A stretch of DNA of 64,000 nt, taken from Nodularia sphaerocarpa UHCC 0038. GTDB lineage: Bacteria > Cyanobacteriota > Cyanobacteriia > Cyanobacteriales > Nostocaceae. Location: positions 5,212,356-5,276,355 of the forward strand of contig NZ_CP060140.1 of NCBI RefSeq assembly GCF_022376295.1, in the 5' to 3' direction. Position numbers and translations under genes: made by a program. Positions 1 through 8,836 of the stretch are shown piece after piece; position 1 is the first letter of the stretch, and each line of letters begins with the position of its first letter. The notes under the pieces were generated by a model. The model saw nothing but the letters and a program-made list of their open reading frames with translations, did no database searches and was not told the DNA's origin.

Positions 1-77
1 GGAGAATTTCAGGCTCCTTCCCAGACAATATCAGATCCTCTAGCATCCCTCACATCAGTGTCTTAACAAGTTCGTAG

Positions 78-95
78 TAAGGACTTCAGTCCTTA
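78..95. repeat. Short hairpin repeat (TAAGGACT/AGTCCTTA)
   Basis: Perfect 8-bp inverted repeat TAAGGACT-TC-AGTCCTTA, preceded by GTAG. Similar GTAGTAAG...CTTACTAC hairpins occur at 223-240 and 38888-38925, and a CAGGACT/AGTCCTG version lies near 19945. Confidence 0.55.
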
Positions 96-222
96 TCTTC
101 TAATACCATTTCTTTGTGAAGAACCGTGGCGAATTTCCTTCCTTCTTTTTGTAGTTAGCGTCCTTAGTCGTATGTGCCGCGCGCACGCTTCCCTTTAGCG
201 GTTCGTTCATCTTAAATTGGTA

Positions 223-240
223 TAAGCACTAAAGTGCTTA
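223..240. repeat. Short hairpin repeat (TAAGCACT/AGTGCTTA)
   Basis: Perfect 8-bp inverted repeat TAAGCACT-AA-AGTGCTTA followed by CTACAAA; same layout as the hairpin at 78-95 with different stem bases, i.e. compensatory variation within a repeat family. Confidence 0.55.
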
Positions 241-374
241 CTACAAACTCTCAAAACGAAAGTAAGAAATAGTAAACTTCGCCAGCGACGACAATTGGGG
301 GCGGGTGAAAAACCTGCCCTGAAATTAGCGGAACAAAAAAGGCATTTTTAAAATCTTTGGAAAAAATCCAATTT

Positions 375-1031
375 ATGCGACCCAATTTTGTGCAGAAATT
401 TGATACTTTATCTAGTGCATTAGCACTTGCAGCCGCAGGCTTGATAGGTAGCATGACGAATGTCACCGCCCAACAAAATGTTCTTGTTTGTCAACCTCCC
501 CGCCCTGGGGAGTATCTTTTGCTGGTAGTTAGTCCCACAGCAAGTAGTCAGAAACAGCTACGTAGTGCCTTACCAAACGAAATTCAAGCTACAACTTGCC
601 AATATCTCACTGATACAGTAACGCGTATAGGCGGGTTTAACAGAATTGAAGATGCCAATCGCTGGGCGACATATGTAAATAATATTGTCGGGTTATCTGC
701 CACCATCACAACAAGACCGACAGCAGCTAATGCCACACAAGCACCAACTCCACCTCAGACAATCAGCTTTAATCCCCAAGTACTAGGAGATGGCTATGCT
801 GTATTGGTAGAGTACTTTAACAAACCAGAAATGGCCAATAGTCTCCAACAAGTAGTGGGAGGTAACATAGGTTTTGCTTCCTACGGACAACGCCCTTACT
901 TACTGGCAGTTTATACTCGCAACCAACAAGAAGCATACAACACACTGCAAAAGCTCAACGAACGCGGTTTTTTTGCCGTCCTCGTAGATGGAAGTAAGGT
1001 CATGTTACTGCGTTCATCTGTGCGCTTATGA
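375..1031 (+). CDS. Secreted hypothetical protein (Sec signal peptide)
   Basis: A 218-residue protein that I do not recognise at family level. The N-terminus (basic start, hydrophobic LSSALALAAAGLIGS, then a likely cleavage after VTA-QQ) looks like a Sec signal peptide, so it is probably periplasmic. Two similar-looking halves (about residues 40-115 and 145-215), each rich in short alternating beta/alpha patterns with 'Y..LV' and 'NRW/NTLQ' segments, resemble SPOR-like repeats, but this is inference. The ATG at 375 is preferred over an in-frame TTG at 357, which has no ribosome site. The stop is one base from the stop of the convergent DUF212 gene. Confidence 0.75.
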   Translation: MRPNFVQKFDTLSSALALAAAGLIGSMTNVTAQQNVLVCQPPRPGEYLLLVVSPTASSQKQLRSALPNEIQATTCQYLTDTVTRIGGFNRIEDANRWATYVNNIVGLSATITTRPTAANATQAPTPPQTISFNPQVLGDGYAVLVEYFNKPEMANSLQQVVGGNIGFASYGQRPYLLAVYTRNQQEAYNTLQKLNERGFFAVLVDGSKVMLLRSSVRL

Positions 1032-1032
1032 A

Positions 1033-1488
1033 CTAGTAAGCATACCGAGCTAACCAATATATGGTTATACCCAAAGCCGAACCAGCTATCACCTGCACTG
1101 GTGTATGTCCCAATAATTCCTTGAGACGGTCTTGGCTAAAGTCTGGTTTTTCGTGGAATAATTCATCAATCATTTGATTGAGAATTCGCGCTTGCTTACC
1201 AGCAGCTTGGCGGACTCCGGCGGCATCGTACATGACGATGATGGCAAAAACCGTAGCCAAAGCAAACTCAGGCGATGCCCAACCAATACTTTGCCCTACA
1301 CCAGCCGCTAGAGCTGTAACCAAAGCTGAATGGGCGCTGGGCATACCTCCTGTTGTCACTAAAACACGGACATTCAGTTTCCGATGTTTGACTACTTCAA
1401 CTACAAGTTTCAATACTTGAGCAATTAAACAAGCTACCAGAGCAACCAACAGCACCCGGTTATCTAAAATGTTGCCTATGTCCTGCAT
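1033..1488 (-). CDS. Divergent PAP2 family membrane protein (DUF212)
   Basis: 151 residues. The sequence carries the diagnostic DUF212/YuiD-like blocks: TTGGMPSAHSA near residues 45-55 (the acid-phosphatase-like histidine motif), a following 'YDAAGVRQAAGKQA' segment, and 'LKELLGHTPVQVIAG' near the C-terminus. Three or four hydrophobic segments indicate an inner-membrane or thylakoid protein. The family is related to PAP2 lipid phosphatases; the substrate is unknown. It lies downstream of and co-directional with crtE (about 90 bp apart), an order I recall from other Nostocales, so co-transcription and action on a prenyl phosphate are possible but unproven. Confidence 0.88.
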   Translation of the reverse strand: MQDIGNILDNRVLLVALVACLIAQVLKLVVEVVKHRKLNVRVLVTTGGMPSAHSALVTALAAGVGQSIGWASPEFALATVFAIIVMYDAAGVRQAAGKQARILNQMIDELFHEKPDFSQDRLKELLGHTPVQVIAGSALGITIYWLARYAY

Positions 1489-1577
1489 GGTGTTTTGGTT
1501 AGGTTAGTAAATTTAGCAGCAATTATTTTCTGAGGAAACATTTCAATGCAACCCAAAATCTCCAAGCCAAAATTGAC

Positions 1578-2507
1578 CTAGTGATTGCGACTGGTGATAT
1601 AGTGAGCCAGCGCCTGGAGTGGTTGTGCCAATTTGCCAAATGTTTCCAATTCCTTACAGGCTGCTTCCACTAGCTGTTGAGCTTTGGAGCGTGATTCTTC
1701 AATTCCCCAAAGGCTGGGATAAGTAATTTTTTTAGCTATTAGGTCTTTACCAGCAGTCTTACCTAATTGCTCCTGCGTAGCAGTGATATCCAGGATATCA
1801 TCTATGATCTGAAATGCCAGACCAATGTTTTGAGAATAGCGAGAAAGTCGTTGGATATTTTCTGAAGATGCTCCGGCGATAACGCCCCCACAAACAACAC
1901 TAGCTTCTAAAAGGGCGGCAGTTTTGTGGTTATGAATAAAATTCAGGGTTTCTAGAGAAATATCTGTCTTACCCTCTGAGTCTAAATCAACCACTTGACC
2001 ACCCACTAAGCCCGCAGCACCCAAGGCTTTGCCGAGACGGGCTATGACTTGCAAAACTCGCTCTCTCGACACGTTTTCCGGGGTTTGAGTGGCAACAAAC
2101 TCAAAAGCGTAAGCCAATAATCCATCACCAGCTAAAATTGCAATATCTTCACCATAAACCTTGTGATTTGTCAACCTCCCACGACGATAATCATCATTAT
2201 CCATTGCTGGCAGGTCGTCGTGAATTAACGACATTGTATGAATCATCTCCATAGCACAGGCTGTGGGCATGGCCATGGAAATTGTGCCGCCAATCATTTC
2301 ACAGGCAGCAAGGCAGAGAATGGGGCGCAGACGCTTACCTCCAGCTAATAGCGAGTAGCGCATGGATTCATAAATCTTTTCTGGATAAATGACGGGAATA
2401 GCTTCATCCAAAGCAGTTTCACAAAGCTTTTGCCGCTCTTTGAGATAGGCGGTTAGGTTCAAGGTGGCTTCCTCTTTGATTTTCTGGAGGTTATCAGCTG
2501 CTACCAT
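1578..2507 (-). CDS. crtE: Geranylgeranyl diphosphate synthase
   Basis: 309 residues from ATG 2507. Trans-prenyltransferase that condenses IPP with allylic diphosphates to give GGPP for carotenoids, the chlorophyll phytyl tail and quinones. Visible motifs are the first aspartate-rich motif HDDLPAMDNDD with the following RRGR, and the second, FQIIDDILD, both intact. The frame stays open a further 41 codons upstream, but that stretch is made of an intergenic repeat (alternating AAATCT/AAATC words); ATG 2507 has an AGGA ribosome site 9 bases upstream and matches the usual start MVAADN. Length is normal for cyanobacterial CrtE. zds at 26265 works later in the same carotenoid pathway. Confidence 0.95.
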   Translation of the reverse strand: MVAADNLQKIKEEATLNLTAYLKERQKLCETALDEAIPVIYPEKIYESMRYSLLAGGKRLRPILCLAACEMIGGTISMAMPTACAMEMIHTMSLIHDDLPAMDNDDYRRGRLTNHKVYGEDIAILAGDGLLAYAFEFVATQTPENVSRERVLQVIARLGKALGAAGLVGGQVVDLDSEGKTDISLETLNFIHNHKTAALLEASVVCGGVIAGASSENIQRLSRYSQNIGLAFQIIDDILDITATQEQLGKTAGKDLIAKKITYPSLWGIEESRSKAQQLVEAACKELETFGKLAQPLQALAHYITSRNH

Positions 2508-2752
2508 TCTTAAAATTCCTTCAATTTTAGGCTGTTGGCTGTTTATCTTATCCGTCACAATTTTAAGATGCTCTGGCGCGCAAAAAGTCAAATAATTTGA
2601 GATTTTAGATTTGGGATTTGAGATTGACAATCTAGGGGCTTGAGGATTTTCGATTGATTCTACAGATAAATCTGGGGGCTTGTACCATTAAGGCACTATT
2701 GGTCATGAGTTAGGAGTGAGGAGTTAAAAATTTAGAATTCATAACTCACAAC

Positions 2753-2883
2753 TAAGTAAGTAAGCATGAATAAACCAAACTATGTTACGACTCGTAAACA
2801 GGACCCAAACCCTGACTAATGACCAATGACCAATGACCAATGACGACCCTAGCTAGTTAACTTTATTTACCCTGACCTACTTA
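2753..2883 (+). mobile_element. MITE-like repeat, copy 1 (overlaps folD stop)
   Basis: A 131-bp element with imperfect terminal inverted repeats of about 23 bp (outer TAAGTA(A/G)GT; the other end reads GACCTACTTA), an AT-rich palindromic core CTAGCTAGTTAAC and several ATGACCA heptamers. Three further copies lie at 15080-15210, 18186-18309 and 44609-44896. The terminal TTA at 2881-2883 is the folD stop codon (TAA on the minus strand). No coding capacity. Confidence 0.75.
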
Positions 2884-3756
2884 CTTCGCCTTTTTCAAAT
2901 AGCTGGCGAGTGTATTTTGCAATAAAATGGCAACTGTCATGGGACCAACACCACCAGGAACTGGAGTGATATATTCTGCTACACCAGCAGTTGATTCCCA
3001 GTCAACATCGCCGACTAAGCGACTTTTGCCACTGGCATCTGTTACACGATTCATCCCCACATCTATCACAACGGAGCCTGGTTTTACCATCTCGCCAGTA
3101 ATTAATCCTGGACGACCGACAGCCGCAATGATTAGATCAGCATTCTTGGTGATCTTACCAAGGTTGAGCGATCGCGAGTGAGCAATGGTAACAGTAGCAT
3201 CAGCTTCCAGTAGCATCAAGGCCATTGGTTTACCTACTAAAATACTGCGTCCCACCACCACGGCGTGTTTTCCCTGCAAAGGAATTTCATATTCCTGCAA
3301 TAGCCGCATCACACCATAGGGCGTACAACTGCGTAAACCAGGTTCTCCCCGCACTAACCGCCCTAAGTTGACTGGATGCAGTCCATCAGCATCTTTGTCT
3401 GGGTCGATTTTATTCAGCAGGGCTACAGCATCCAAGTGGCTAGGGAGAGGTAACTGCACGAGAATACCATCCACACGTTCATCTTGGTTGAGTGCAGCAA
3501 TGACTTCCTCTAGTTCCCCTTGGGTGGTTTCTGTGGGAAAATGCTTGCCAAAAGAAGCAATACCGACTTTAGCGCAAGCTCGTTCTTTGTTACGTACATA
3601 AGCAGCTGAGGCTGGGTTATCCCCCACCATTAATACAGCTAAACCAGGCGATCGCCCAATTTTTGCTTGTGTTTCTGTAGTTATAGCTGAAAGTTCTTGA
3701 TGAATTTTTTCAGCTAAAGCTTTACCATCGAGAAGTTTGGCAGTTTTTGTTTCCAT
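2881..3756 (-). CDS. folD: Bifunctional methylenetetrahydrofolate dehydrogenase/cyclohydrolase FolD
   Basis: 291 residues from ATG 3756 (AGGGA ribosome site just upstream; a longer frame from 3822 adds 22 unconserved residues). FolD interconverts methylene-THF, methenyl-THF and formyl-THF with NADP in the cytosol, feeding purines and formyl-Met-tRNA. Seen: substrate-site YVRNKERAC block with the catalytic Lys, 'DGILVQLPLP', 'DKDADGLHP', the Rossmann signature VVGRSILVGKPMA, and the C-terminal 'TPVPGGVGPMT' motif. All key blocks are present and the length is typical. Its stop codon is formed by the outer edge of the mobile repeat at 2753-2883. Confidence 0.96.
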   Translation of the reverse strand: METKTAKLLDGKALAEKIHQELSAITTETQAKIGRSPGLAVLMVGDNPASAAYVRNKERACAKVGIASFGKHFPTETTQGELEEVIAALNQDERVDGILVQLPLPSHLDAVALLNKIDPDKDADGLHPVNLGRLVRGEPGLRSCTPYGVMRLLQEYEIPLQGKHAVVVGRSILVGKPMALMLLEADATVTIAHSRSLNLGKITKNADLIIAAVGRPGLITGEMVKPGSVVIDVGMNRVTDASGKSRLVGDVDWESTAGVAEYITPVPGGVGPMTVAILLQNTLASYLKKAK

Positions 3757-4015
3757 TAGAATCCCTACAAGACTCGCCTTTAGTCCACATTTGCTGTCTT
3801 TTGCAGCCAAGTCAACAGTCATAAATAACTTTTGCCTATTGACTATGAAGGCGTTGCTGCTTAGTGCCTTAGCGTCTTTCTATCTACAAGACTATACTCA
3901 TATTATTTATCTTCTCAGATCAACTGCCTCATCGGAACGCGAAGGAATGAAATATAAAGGGTAATGGGAAATAATTCCCCTCATCTCCCCAAATTTACGA
4001 ACTGGAACTAAGTTC

Positions 4016-4417
4016 ATGCAACCAACAAAAAAATTTCACCTTTGCAGTATCATTCCTTACCGTCAGGGAATTGCTTTGTTACTTGTCGCGGGTCTTTCTA
4101 GTTGTAGTTCCTTGACAATACCGAGCTTAAAAGCTGGTAATTTGAGCATTGGGAGCAATGTCACCCGGATTCAGGAAATTAAACCAGAAACAGACCAAGA
4201 GACTATCGTTTACGTCCAAGGTAAAGTAGAAAAGCAAGTTCCCTTAGTTAAGCAATGGGCATATCAAATTAATGACTCCACTGGTAAAATTTGGGTGATT
4301 ACTCATCAACCCAATCTTAAAGAGGGGGAGCAAGTGGTAATCAAGGGTAAAGTTCGCTACAAGAGTATTTTCTTGGCTGATCAAGAGTTTGGGGAAGCTT
4401 ATATAGAGGAAAGTTAA
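4016..4417 (+). CDS. OB-fold lipoprotein, hypothetical
   Basis: 133 residues. After a short basic N-terminus there is a hydrophobic stretch ending in a lipobox (AGLSSC, Cys at about residue 30), so the mature protein should be lipid-anchored on the periplasmic side. The mature part (about 100 residues) has alternating beta strands with 'VYVQGKVEKQVPLV' and 'EGEQVVIKGKVRY', the pattern of small OB-fold (tRNA-anti-like/BOF) domains found in secreted bacterial proteins. Function unknown; ligand binding is inference. It is followed 31 bases later by the Nudix gene on the same strand. Confidence 0.75.
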   Translation: MQPTKKFHLCSIIPYRQGIALLLVAGLSSCSSLTIPSLKAGNLSIGSNVTRIQEIKPETDQETIVYVQGKVEKQVPLVKQWAYQINDSTGKIWVITHQPNLKEGEQVVIKGKVRYKSIFLADQEFGEAYIEES

Positions 4418-4448
4418 GATTTTTAGGATAAATTACTCGTATAAATTC

Positions 4449-4874
4449 ATGAATGATCAACCAGTTCATGTTGCGATCGCAATTCTTTACCAAGAAGACA
4501 AGTTTCTCATGCAACTGCGAGACAATATCCCTGGTATTCGCTACCCTGGTTACTGGGGGCTATTCGGTGGACATATCGAACTTGGTGAAACTCCAGATAT
4601 CGCCGTGAAGCGGGAAGTTATCGAAGAAATCGGCTATACCCTACCATCATTTGTAGAATTCGGTTGTTATGCAGATGATGCTGTTGTTCGTCACGTCTTT
4701 CATGCACCACTCCTAGTCGAATTAAACCAACTTGTTTTAAACGAAGGCTGGGACATGGGATTAGTAACACCCGAAGACATTCGCCAAGGTAAGTGTTATT
4801 CACCCATCGCCGATGAAATCCGACCTTTAGGCACTATACATCAGCGCATCATGCTGGATTTCATTAGTCATTAG
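4449..4874 (+). CDS. Nudix hydrolase
   Basis: 141 residues with a perfect Nudix box (G-x5-E-x7-REV-x-EE-x-G): G41, E47, then REVIEEIG at residues 55-62. The family hydrolyses nucleoside diphosphates linked to another moiety; the substrate cannot be read from the sequence, though the 'LMQLRDNIPGIRYPGYWGLFGGHIE' layout is that of the MutT/ADP-ribose group. The last four codons and the TAG stop lie inside an ATTAGTC heptamer tract (4861-4914), so the C-terminus was probably set by repeat expansion. Confidence 0.88.
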   Translation: MNDQPVHVAIAILYQEDKFLMQLRDNIPGIRYPGYWGLFGGHIELGETPDIAVKREVIEEIGYTLPSFVEFGCYADDAVVRHVFHAPLLVELNQLVLNEGWDMGLVTPEDIRQGKCYSPIADEIRPLGTIHQRIMLDFISH

Positions 4875-4914
4875 TCATTAGTCATTAGTCATTGGTTATT
4901 GGTCATTGGTCATC
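4861..4914. repeat. Heptanucleotide tandem repeat (TCATTAG/TCATTGG)
   Basis: About seven contiguous 7-mers TCATTAG or TCATTGG (one TTATTGG variant). The tract begins inside the Nudix gene and provides its stop codon. Same repeat class as at 8835, 30655, 32731, 45781, 47631 and 56197. Confidence 0.85.
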
Positions 4915-4927
4915 GGGAAATTACCGT

Positions 4928-4985
4928 CTTCTCCCCCCTGCTCCCTGCCCCCTGCTCCCCTGCTTCTTCTCCCCACTCCCCAGTC
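4928..4985. repeat. Low-complexity C/T-rich tract (CCCTGCTC words)
   Basis: Degenerate direct repeats of CCCCTGCTCC and CCCCAC type, one of several such tracts in the window (compare 30760-30800 and 59032-59100). No coding content. Confidence 0.5.
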
Positions 4986-5119
4986 AAGTGTTGAAATTCC
5001 GGTAAAAAACCGTACTTAAACCGAAACTTGTTCCCTATATGAATTCCCTAGACTAAAATAATGATAGAGGCAAAAATATTAAGCTGCTGAGTCTCAATAC
5101 TCAGTTGAATATAAGTAAA

Positions 5120-5443
5120 ATGGGATTCTTTGACTCTGATATAGTTCAGCAAGAAGCAAAACATCTGTTTGAAGATTATCAAGCCCTGATCAACCTTGGC
5201 AACAACTACGGCAAGTTTGATCGTGAGGGTAAAAAGCTGTTTATTGAGAAAATGGAAGCTATGATGGATCGTTATCGCGTCTTTATGAAGCGATTCGAGC
5301 TTTCAGAAGATTTCATGGCGCAGATGACTGTGCAGCAACTCAAAACTCAGCTAGGCCAATTTGGTGTGACTCCGCAACAGATGTTCGAGCAAATGCATCT
5401 TACCTTACTGCGGATGAAAACCGAACTAGAAAAACAGCAATAG
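5120..5443 (+). CDS. DUF1825 family protein
   Basis: 107 residues from ATG 5120; an upstream in-frame TTG at 5105 is not needed. The sequence (MGFFDSDIVQQEAKHLFEDY, a 'NLGNNYGKFDREGKKLF' block and 'ELSEDFMAQMTVQQLKTQLGQFG') matches the cyanobacterial DUF1825 family closely and is predicted to be entirely helical and cytosolic. The biochemical function is unknown; it is widely conserved in oxygenic phototrophs. Followed by a strong hairpin terminator at 5487-5525. Confidence 0.92.
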   Translation: MGFFDSDIVQQEAKHLFEDYQALINLGNNYGKFDREGKKLFIEKMEAMMDRYRVFMKRFELSEDFMAQMTVQQLKTQLGQFGVTPQQMFEQMHLTLLRMKTELEKQQ

Positions 5444-5486
5444 TGAATTTAAAATTTTATTTCAAATATGCGTCTGACATCACCAT

Positions 5487-5525
5487 TGTAGAGACATGAT
5501 ATGTCACGTCTCTACATTATTTTTT
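5487..5525 (+). terminator. Hairpin terminator after DUF1825 gene
   Basis: 9-bp stem TGTAGAGAC/GTCTCTACA, 12-base loop, then TTATTTTTT. The stem belongs to a dispersed hairpin family also seen at 53649-53678 and 58937-58966; here its T-tract makes it a credible Rho-independent terminator. Confidence 0.65.
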
Positions 5526-5541
5526 GTCACCAGATGTCTAT

Positions 5542-7464
5542 TTATGGTTTGGGGCGCACAAACGCAGAAGGTGGCTTAAAGTTCTCTGAAGGTACACCTT
5601 TGAGGGCTTGCTGCATAAAATCTTTCCAGATGGGAGCGACCATACCCCCACCAGTTGCACCTCTAGATAATGGTCTGTTATCGTCTCTACCCACCCAGAC
5701 AGCAGTTGTTAATTGTGGCACAGTACCCACATACCAAATATCTATTTCAGATGAAGTTGTGCCTGTCTTACCCGCGCTGGGACGACCTATATCTGCACCT
5801 TTCCCAGTCCCCGAAGTGACTACTGAACGCATGACATCGATAGTTGCTGCGGAAGCCCATTGATCCAGAACTAACTGGGGTTTGGGTGTATTATCTAGCA
5901 AGATATTGCCACTACTATCGGTGACACGAGCCATAACTGTTGGTGGCGATTGCCAGCCATAATTAGCAAAGGTAGCGTAAGCACTAGCTAGTTCCAGAGG
6001 TGTAATGCCTATAGCTCCCAGTGGCAAAGAAGTTACAGGTGCCATCGGACTCATGATTCCCAAGGTACGGGAGGTTTCTACGACTTTATTCATGCCGATA
6101 GTCATACCCAACCTAATCACCGGAATATTGCGAGACTGGGCTAGGGCTGATCGGATTGTTATTGATCCTTGAAAGCCACCGTCGTAGTTCCTCGGACTGT
6201 ACCAACCGCTACCATCTCGATAACGAACTGGTGAATCTTGTACTGTGCTGTCTGGTGAATACTTCCCAGTAGCGAAAGCTGCATAATATACTAATGGTTT
6301 AAAGGCAGAGCCTGGTTGACGTTGAGCTTGGGTTGCACGGTTGAATTCGCTAGATCTGGAATTTACACCGCCTACCAGTGCCTTGACAAAATGCGTGCGG
6401 GGGTCGATGGCTACCAGAGCAATTTGATTGCCACGCAACCCTTGACTATTCAGTGTTTTATGCCACTTGCTGACAGTTTGTTCTGCCATCGTTTGGAATT
6501 CAGCATCAATGGTGGTTTGCACACGCATTCCGCCTTTAATCAGCGCCTCACGCCCAAATTTTTTAACTAATTCTTGAGACACAGTATTTGTGACATAAGG
6601 TAAGGCACTACCTTGGAATGACTTGATTCGACCAAATTTAAGTTCTTGGTTGAGGGCATCATCATATTCTTGCTGGCTGATCCAGTTCAATTCCAGCATC
6701 CGTCCCAAAACTTCTTTTTGTTTGCGTTTTGCCAGTTCTTTACTCGCAAAGGGACTGAATTCTTCTGGGGCTTGAATTAAACCCGCCATCATTGCTGATT
6801 CAGCCAAGGTTAAAATTTCGGCTGACTTGTCAAAATAGCTGCGTGCTGCGGTTTGTACACCATAGTTATTATGACCCCAATAAACTTGATTGAGGTACAT
6901 TTCTAAAATTTGGTCTTTGGTGAGAATTTGCTCTAACCGAATTGCGAGTACTCCTTCAGCTAGCTTCCGAGTAAAGGCACGTTTTTGAGATAAAAACAAA
7001 TTTTTCACCAGCTGCATGGTGATGGTAGAGCCTCCTTCTCGCACACTACCTGCTGCCAAGTTAACTATCAAAGCGCGTCCAACACCACTGGGGTTGATAC
7101 CGTGATGATCGTAAAAATGACTATCTTCGCTGGCTAGTACTGCCCGTTTCAGATGTGGGGAAATTCTATCTAGGGACATGACTTCTCGGTTGGCTTCACC
7201 GTGAAGACTTGTTAAGAGTTTGCCATTAATGTCATAAATGTAAGTTGTTTCCGATGGAAAAAAGTTCCGCAGCTGTCTCACATCTGGCAAGTTACGGAAA
7301 CTAATAGCCAGACCAACCAGGCCTCCGGCTACAATAGAGCTTGCCAACATTGTTATTGACAGCAGAGTGCCGCCAGTTATTTGGCCTACTCCTTTCAAAA
7401 ACTCAAAACCTGATGAAGCCTGACGTTGTGGCTGCTTATTTGTAAAAGTCCTAGAAGACGACAC
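5542..7464 (-). CDS. Class A penicillin-binding protein (PBP1A-type)
   Basis: 640 residues with an N-terminal membrane anchor (about 28-56), a GT51 glycosyltransferase domain and a transpeptidase domain. GT51 motifs: EDSHFYDHHG with catalytic E113, GGSTITMQ (144-151), and RKLAEGVLAIRLE. Transpeptidase motifs: SAFK (S386, K389), SRN (444-446) and KTG (566-568). It polymerises and cross-links lipid II on the outer face of the plasma membrane. It starts with GTG 7464, preceded by AGGAAG; the first in-frame ATG would remove part of the anchor. All catalytic residues are present. Cyanobacteria carry several paralogues, so I give no symbol. Divergent from tyrS. Confidence 0.93.
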   Translation of the reverse strand: MSSSRTFTNKQPQRQASSGFEFLKGVGQITGGTLLSITMLASSIVAGGLVGLAISFRNLPDVRQLRNFFPSETTYIYDINGKLLTSLHGEANREVMSLDRISPHLKRAVLASEDSHFYDHHGINPSGVGRALIVNLAAGSVREGGSTITMQLVKNLFLSQKRAFTRKLAEGVLAIRLEQILTKDQILEMYLNQVYWGHNNYGVQTAARSYFDKSAEILTLAESAMMAGLIQAPEEFSPFASKELAKRKQKEVLGRMLELNWISQQEYDDALNQELKFGRIKSFQGSALPYVTNTVSQELVKKFGREALIKGGMRVQTTIDAEFQTMAEQTVSKWHKTLNSQGLRGNQIALVAIDPRTHFVKALVGGVNSRSSEFNRATQAQRQPGSAFKPLVYYAAFATGKYSPDSTVQDSPVRYRDGSGWYSPRNYDGGFQGSITIRSALAQSRNIPVIRLGMTIGMNKVVETSRTLGIMSPMAPVTSLPLGAIGITPLELASAYATFANYGWQSPPTVMARVTDSSGNILLDNTPKPQLVLDQWASAATIDVMRSVVTSGTGKGADIGRPSAGKTGTTSSEIDIWYVGTVPQLTTAVWVGRDDNRPLSRGATGGGMVAPIWKDFMQQALKGVPSENFKPPSAFVRPKP

Positions 7465-7636
7465 GGCGTTCTTACTTCCTCACTTGTAAATATAACTGTA
7501 ATTCATTGAATGAAGCTTGGCGGTTAATTTTTGCAATTATATGAATTCGGTAGATTAAAGTACTGACAAATTGCCTGTGAATATAACCAACCCAACTTAT
7601 CCAGTAAAAAGCGTAGTTAATAGCGAATCTCTGAGT

Positions 7637-8836
7637 ATGACGCAAAATTTTTCTTGGCTACATCGTGGAATAGTAGAAATTTTTCCCCAATCAACTGATG
7701 CTGAAAGTGAAAGTGAAAGTTTAGAGAAGCGCTTGGTAACTACGAACCGACCTTTAAGGATCAAATTGGGAATTGACCCGACAGGATCAGATATTCATCT
7801 TGGTCATAGCATACCAGTACGCAAACTGCGAGCTTTTCAAGATGCTGGTCATACAGCAGTTTTGATTATTGGTGATTTTACAGCTCGTATTGGCGATCCT
7901 ACAGGTAAATCTGAGGTGCGCCGTCAGCTAACAGAGGCAGATGTGGCTCACAATGCTCAAACGTATCTTGACCAAGTGCGCCCTATTTTGGATTTTGACA
8001 CACCAGGACGGTTGGAGGTGCGTTATAACTCCGAATGGCTTTCCGGGCTTGATTTAGGAAAAATTCTAGAGTTACTCTCTACTATGACGGTGGGGCAGAT
8101 GTTAGCCAAAGAGGGATTTGCTGAACGTTATAAAAAAGAGAATCCTATTTTCATCCATGAGTTCCTATATCCATTGATGCAGGGCTATGATTCTGTGGCT
8201 GTTGAGGCCGATGTGGAATTGGGGGGAACTGATCAAAAGTTTAACATTGCTGTGGGGCGAGATTTGCAACGCCATTTTGGACAAAAGCCCCAATTTGGTT
8301 TGCTGCTACCGATTTTAATTGGTACGGATGGTGTCCAGAAAATGTCTAAGTCTCTGGGTAATTATGTGGGCTTGTCGGAACACCCAGCCCAAAAATATCA
8401 GAAGTTACAAGGTGTTCCTGATAATTTGCTGTCTCAGTATTTTGAATTGTTGACGGATTTACCTTTGGAAAAATTGCCAGAAAATCCGCGCGATCGCCAA
8501 ATGCTTTTAGCTTATGAGGTGGTGAAACAGTACAACGGTGAGACAGCCGCTAATGAGGCTAAGGAAGCCGCAAAAAGCGGCGGGAAGGAAGGCGCACTTC
8601 CCGAATTTTCCCTAACTGAAGTGTCAGAGTTTCCTGTGAAGTTAGCGTATCTTCTGAATGTGACTGGTTTGTGCAAAAGTACAGGGGAAGGTAAACGCAA
8701 AATTCAAGAGGGTGGGGTGCGTCTCGATGGCGATCGCATCACTGATGTTGATACCACTTTTGAGCAGCCTAGTCAATTACACGGACGGGTGCTGCAAGTT
8801 GGTAAAAATAAGTTTGTTCGACTTGTCAATAACTAA
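7637..8836 (+). CDS. tyrS: Tyrosyl-tRNA synthetase (TyrRS)
   Basis: 399 residues from ATG 7637; the frame is open from TTG 7571, but homologues start at M(T/A)QNFSWL. Class I synthetase charging tRNA-Tyr. HIGH-type motif HLGH at 54-57, 'GDFTARIGDPTGKS' at 79-92, tyrosine-pocket 'GTDQKFN' near 197-203, KMSKS at 235-239, and an S4-like RNA-binding domain at the C-terminus ('GKRKIQEGGVRLDGDRI'). This layout is the TyrZ-like subtype. A run of Glu/Ser (DAESESESLE, 21-30) near the N-terminus is unusual and low-complexity. pyrF follows 13 bases later. Confidence 0.95.
   Translation: MTQNFSWLHRGIVEIFPQSTDAESESESLEKRLVTTNRPLRIKLGIDPTGSDIHLGHSIPVRKLRAFQDAGHTAVLIIGDFTARIGDPTGKSEVRRQLTEADVAHNAQTYLDQVRPILDFDTPGRLEVRYNSEWLSGLDLGKILELLSTMTVGQMLAKEGFAERYKKENPIFIHEFLYPLMQGYDSVAVEADVELGGTDQKFNIAVGRDLQRHFGQKPQFGLLLPILIGTDGVQKMSKSLGNYVGLSEHPAQKYQKLQGVPDNLLSQYFELLTDLPLEKLPENPRDRQMLLAYEVVKQYNGETAANEAKEAAKSGGKEGALPEFSLTEVSEFPVKLAYLLNVTGLCKSTGEGKRKIQEGGVRLDGDRITDVDTTFEQPSQLHGRVLQVGKNKFVRLVNN

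Larger units (their letters stand above)
1..374. other. Non-coding leader region of the window
   Basis: No supportable gene. It holds two short perfect hairpin repeats (78-95 and 223-240) of a type seen again further on, followed by AT-rich sequence leading to the secreted-protein gene. The upstream gene lies outside the window. Confidence 0.5.
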
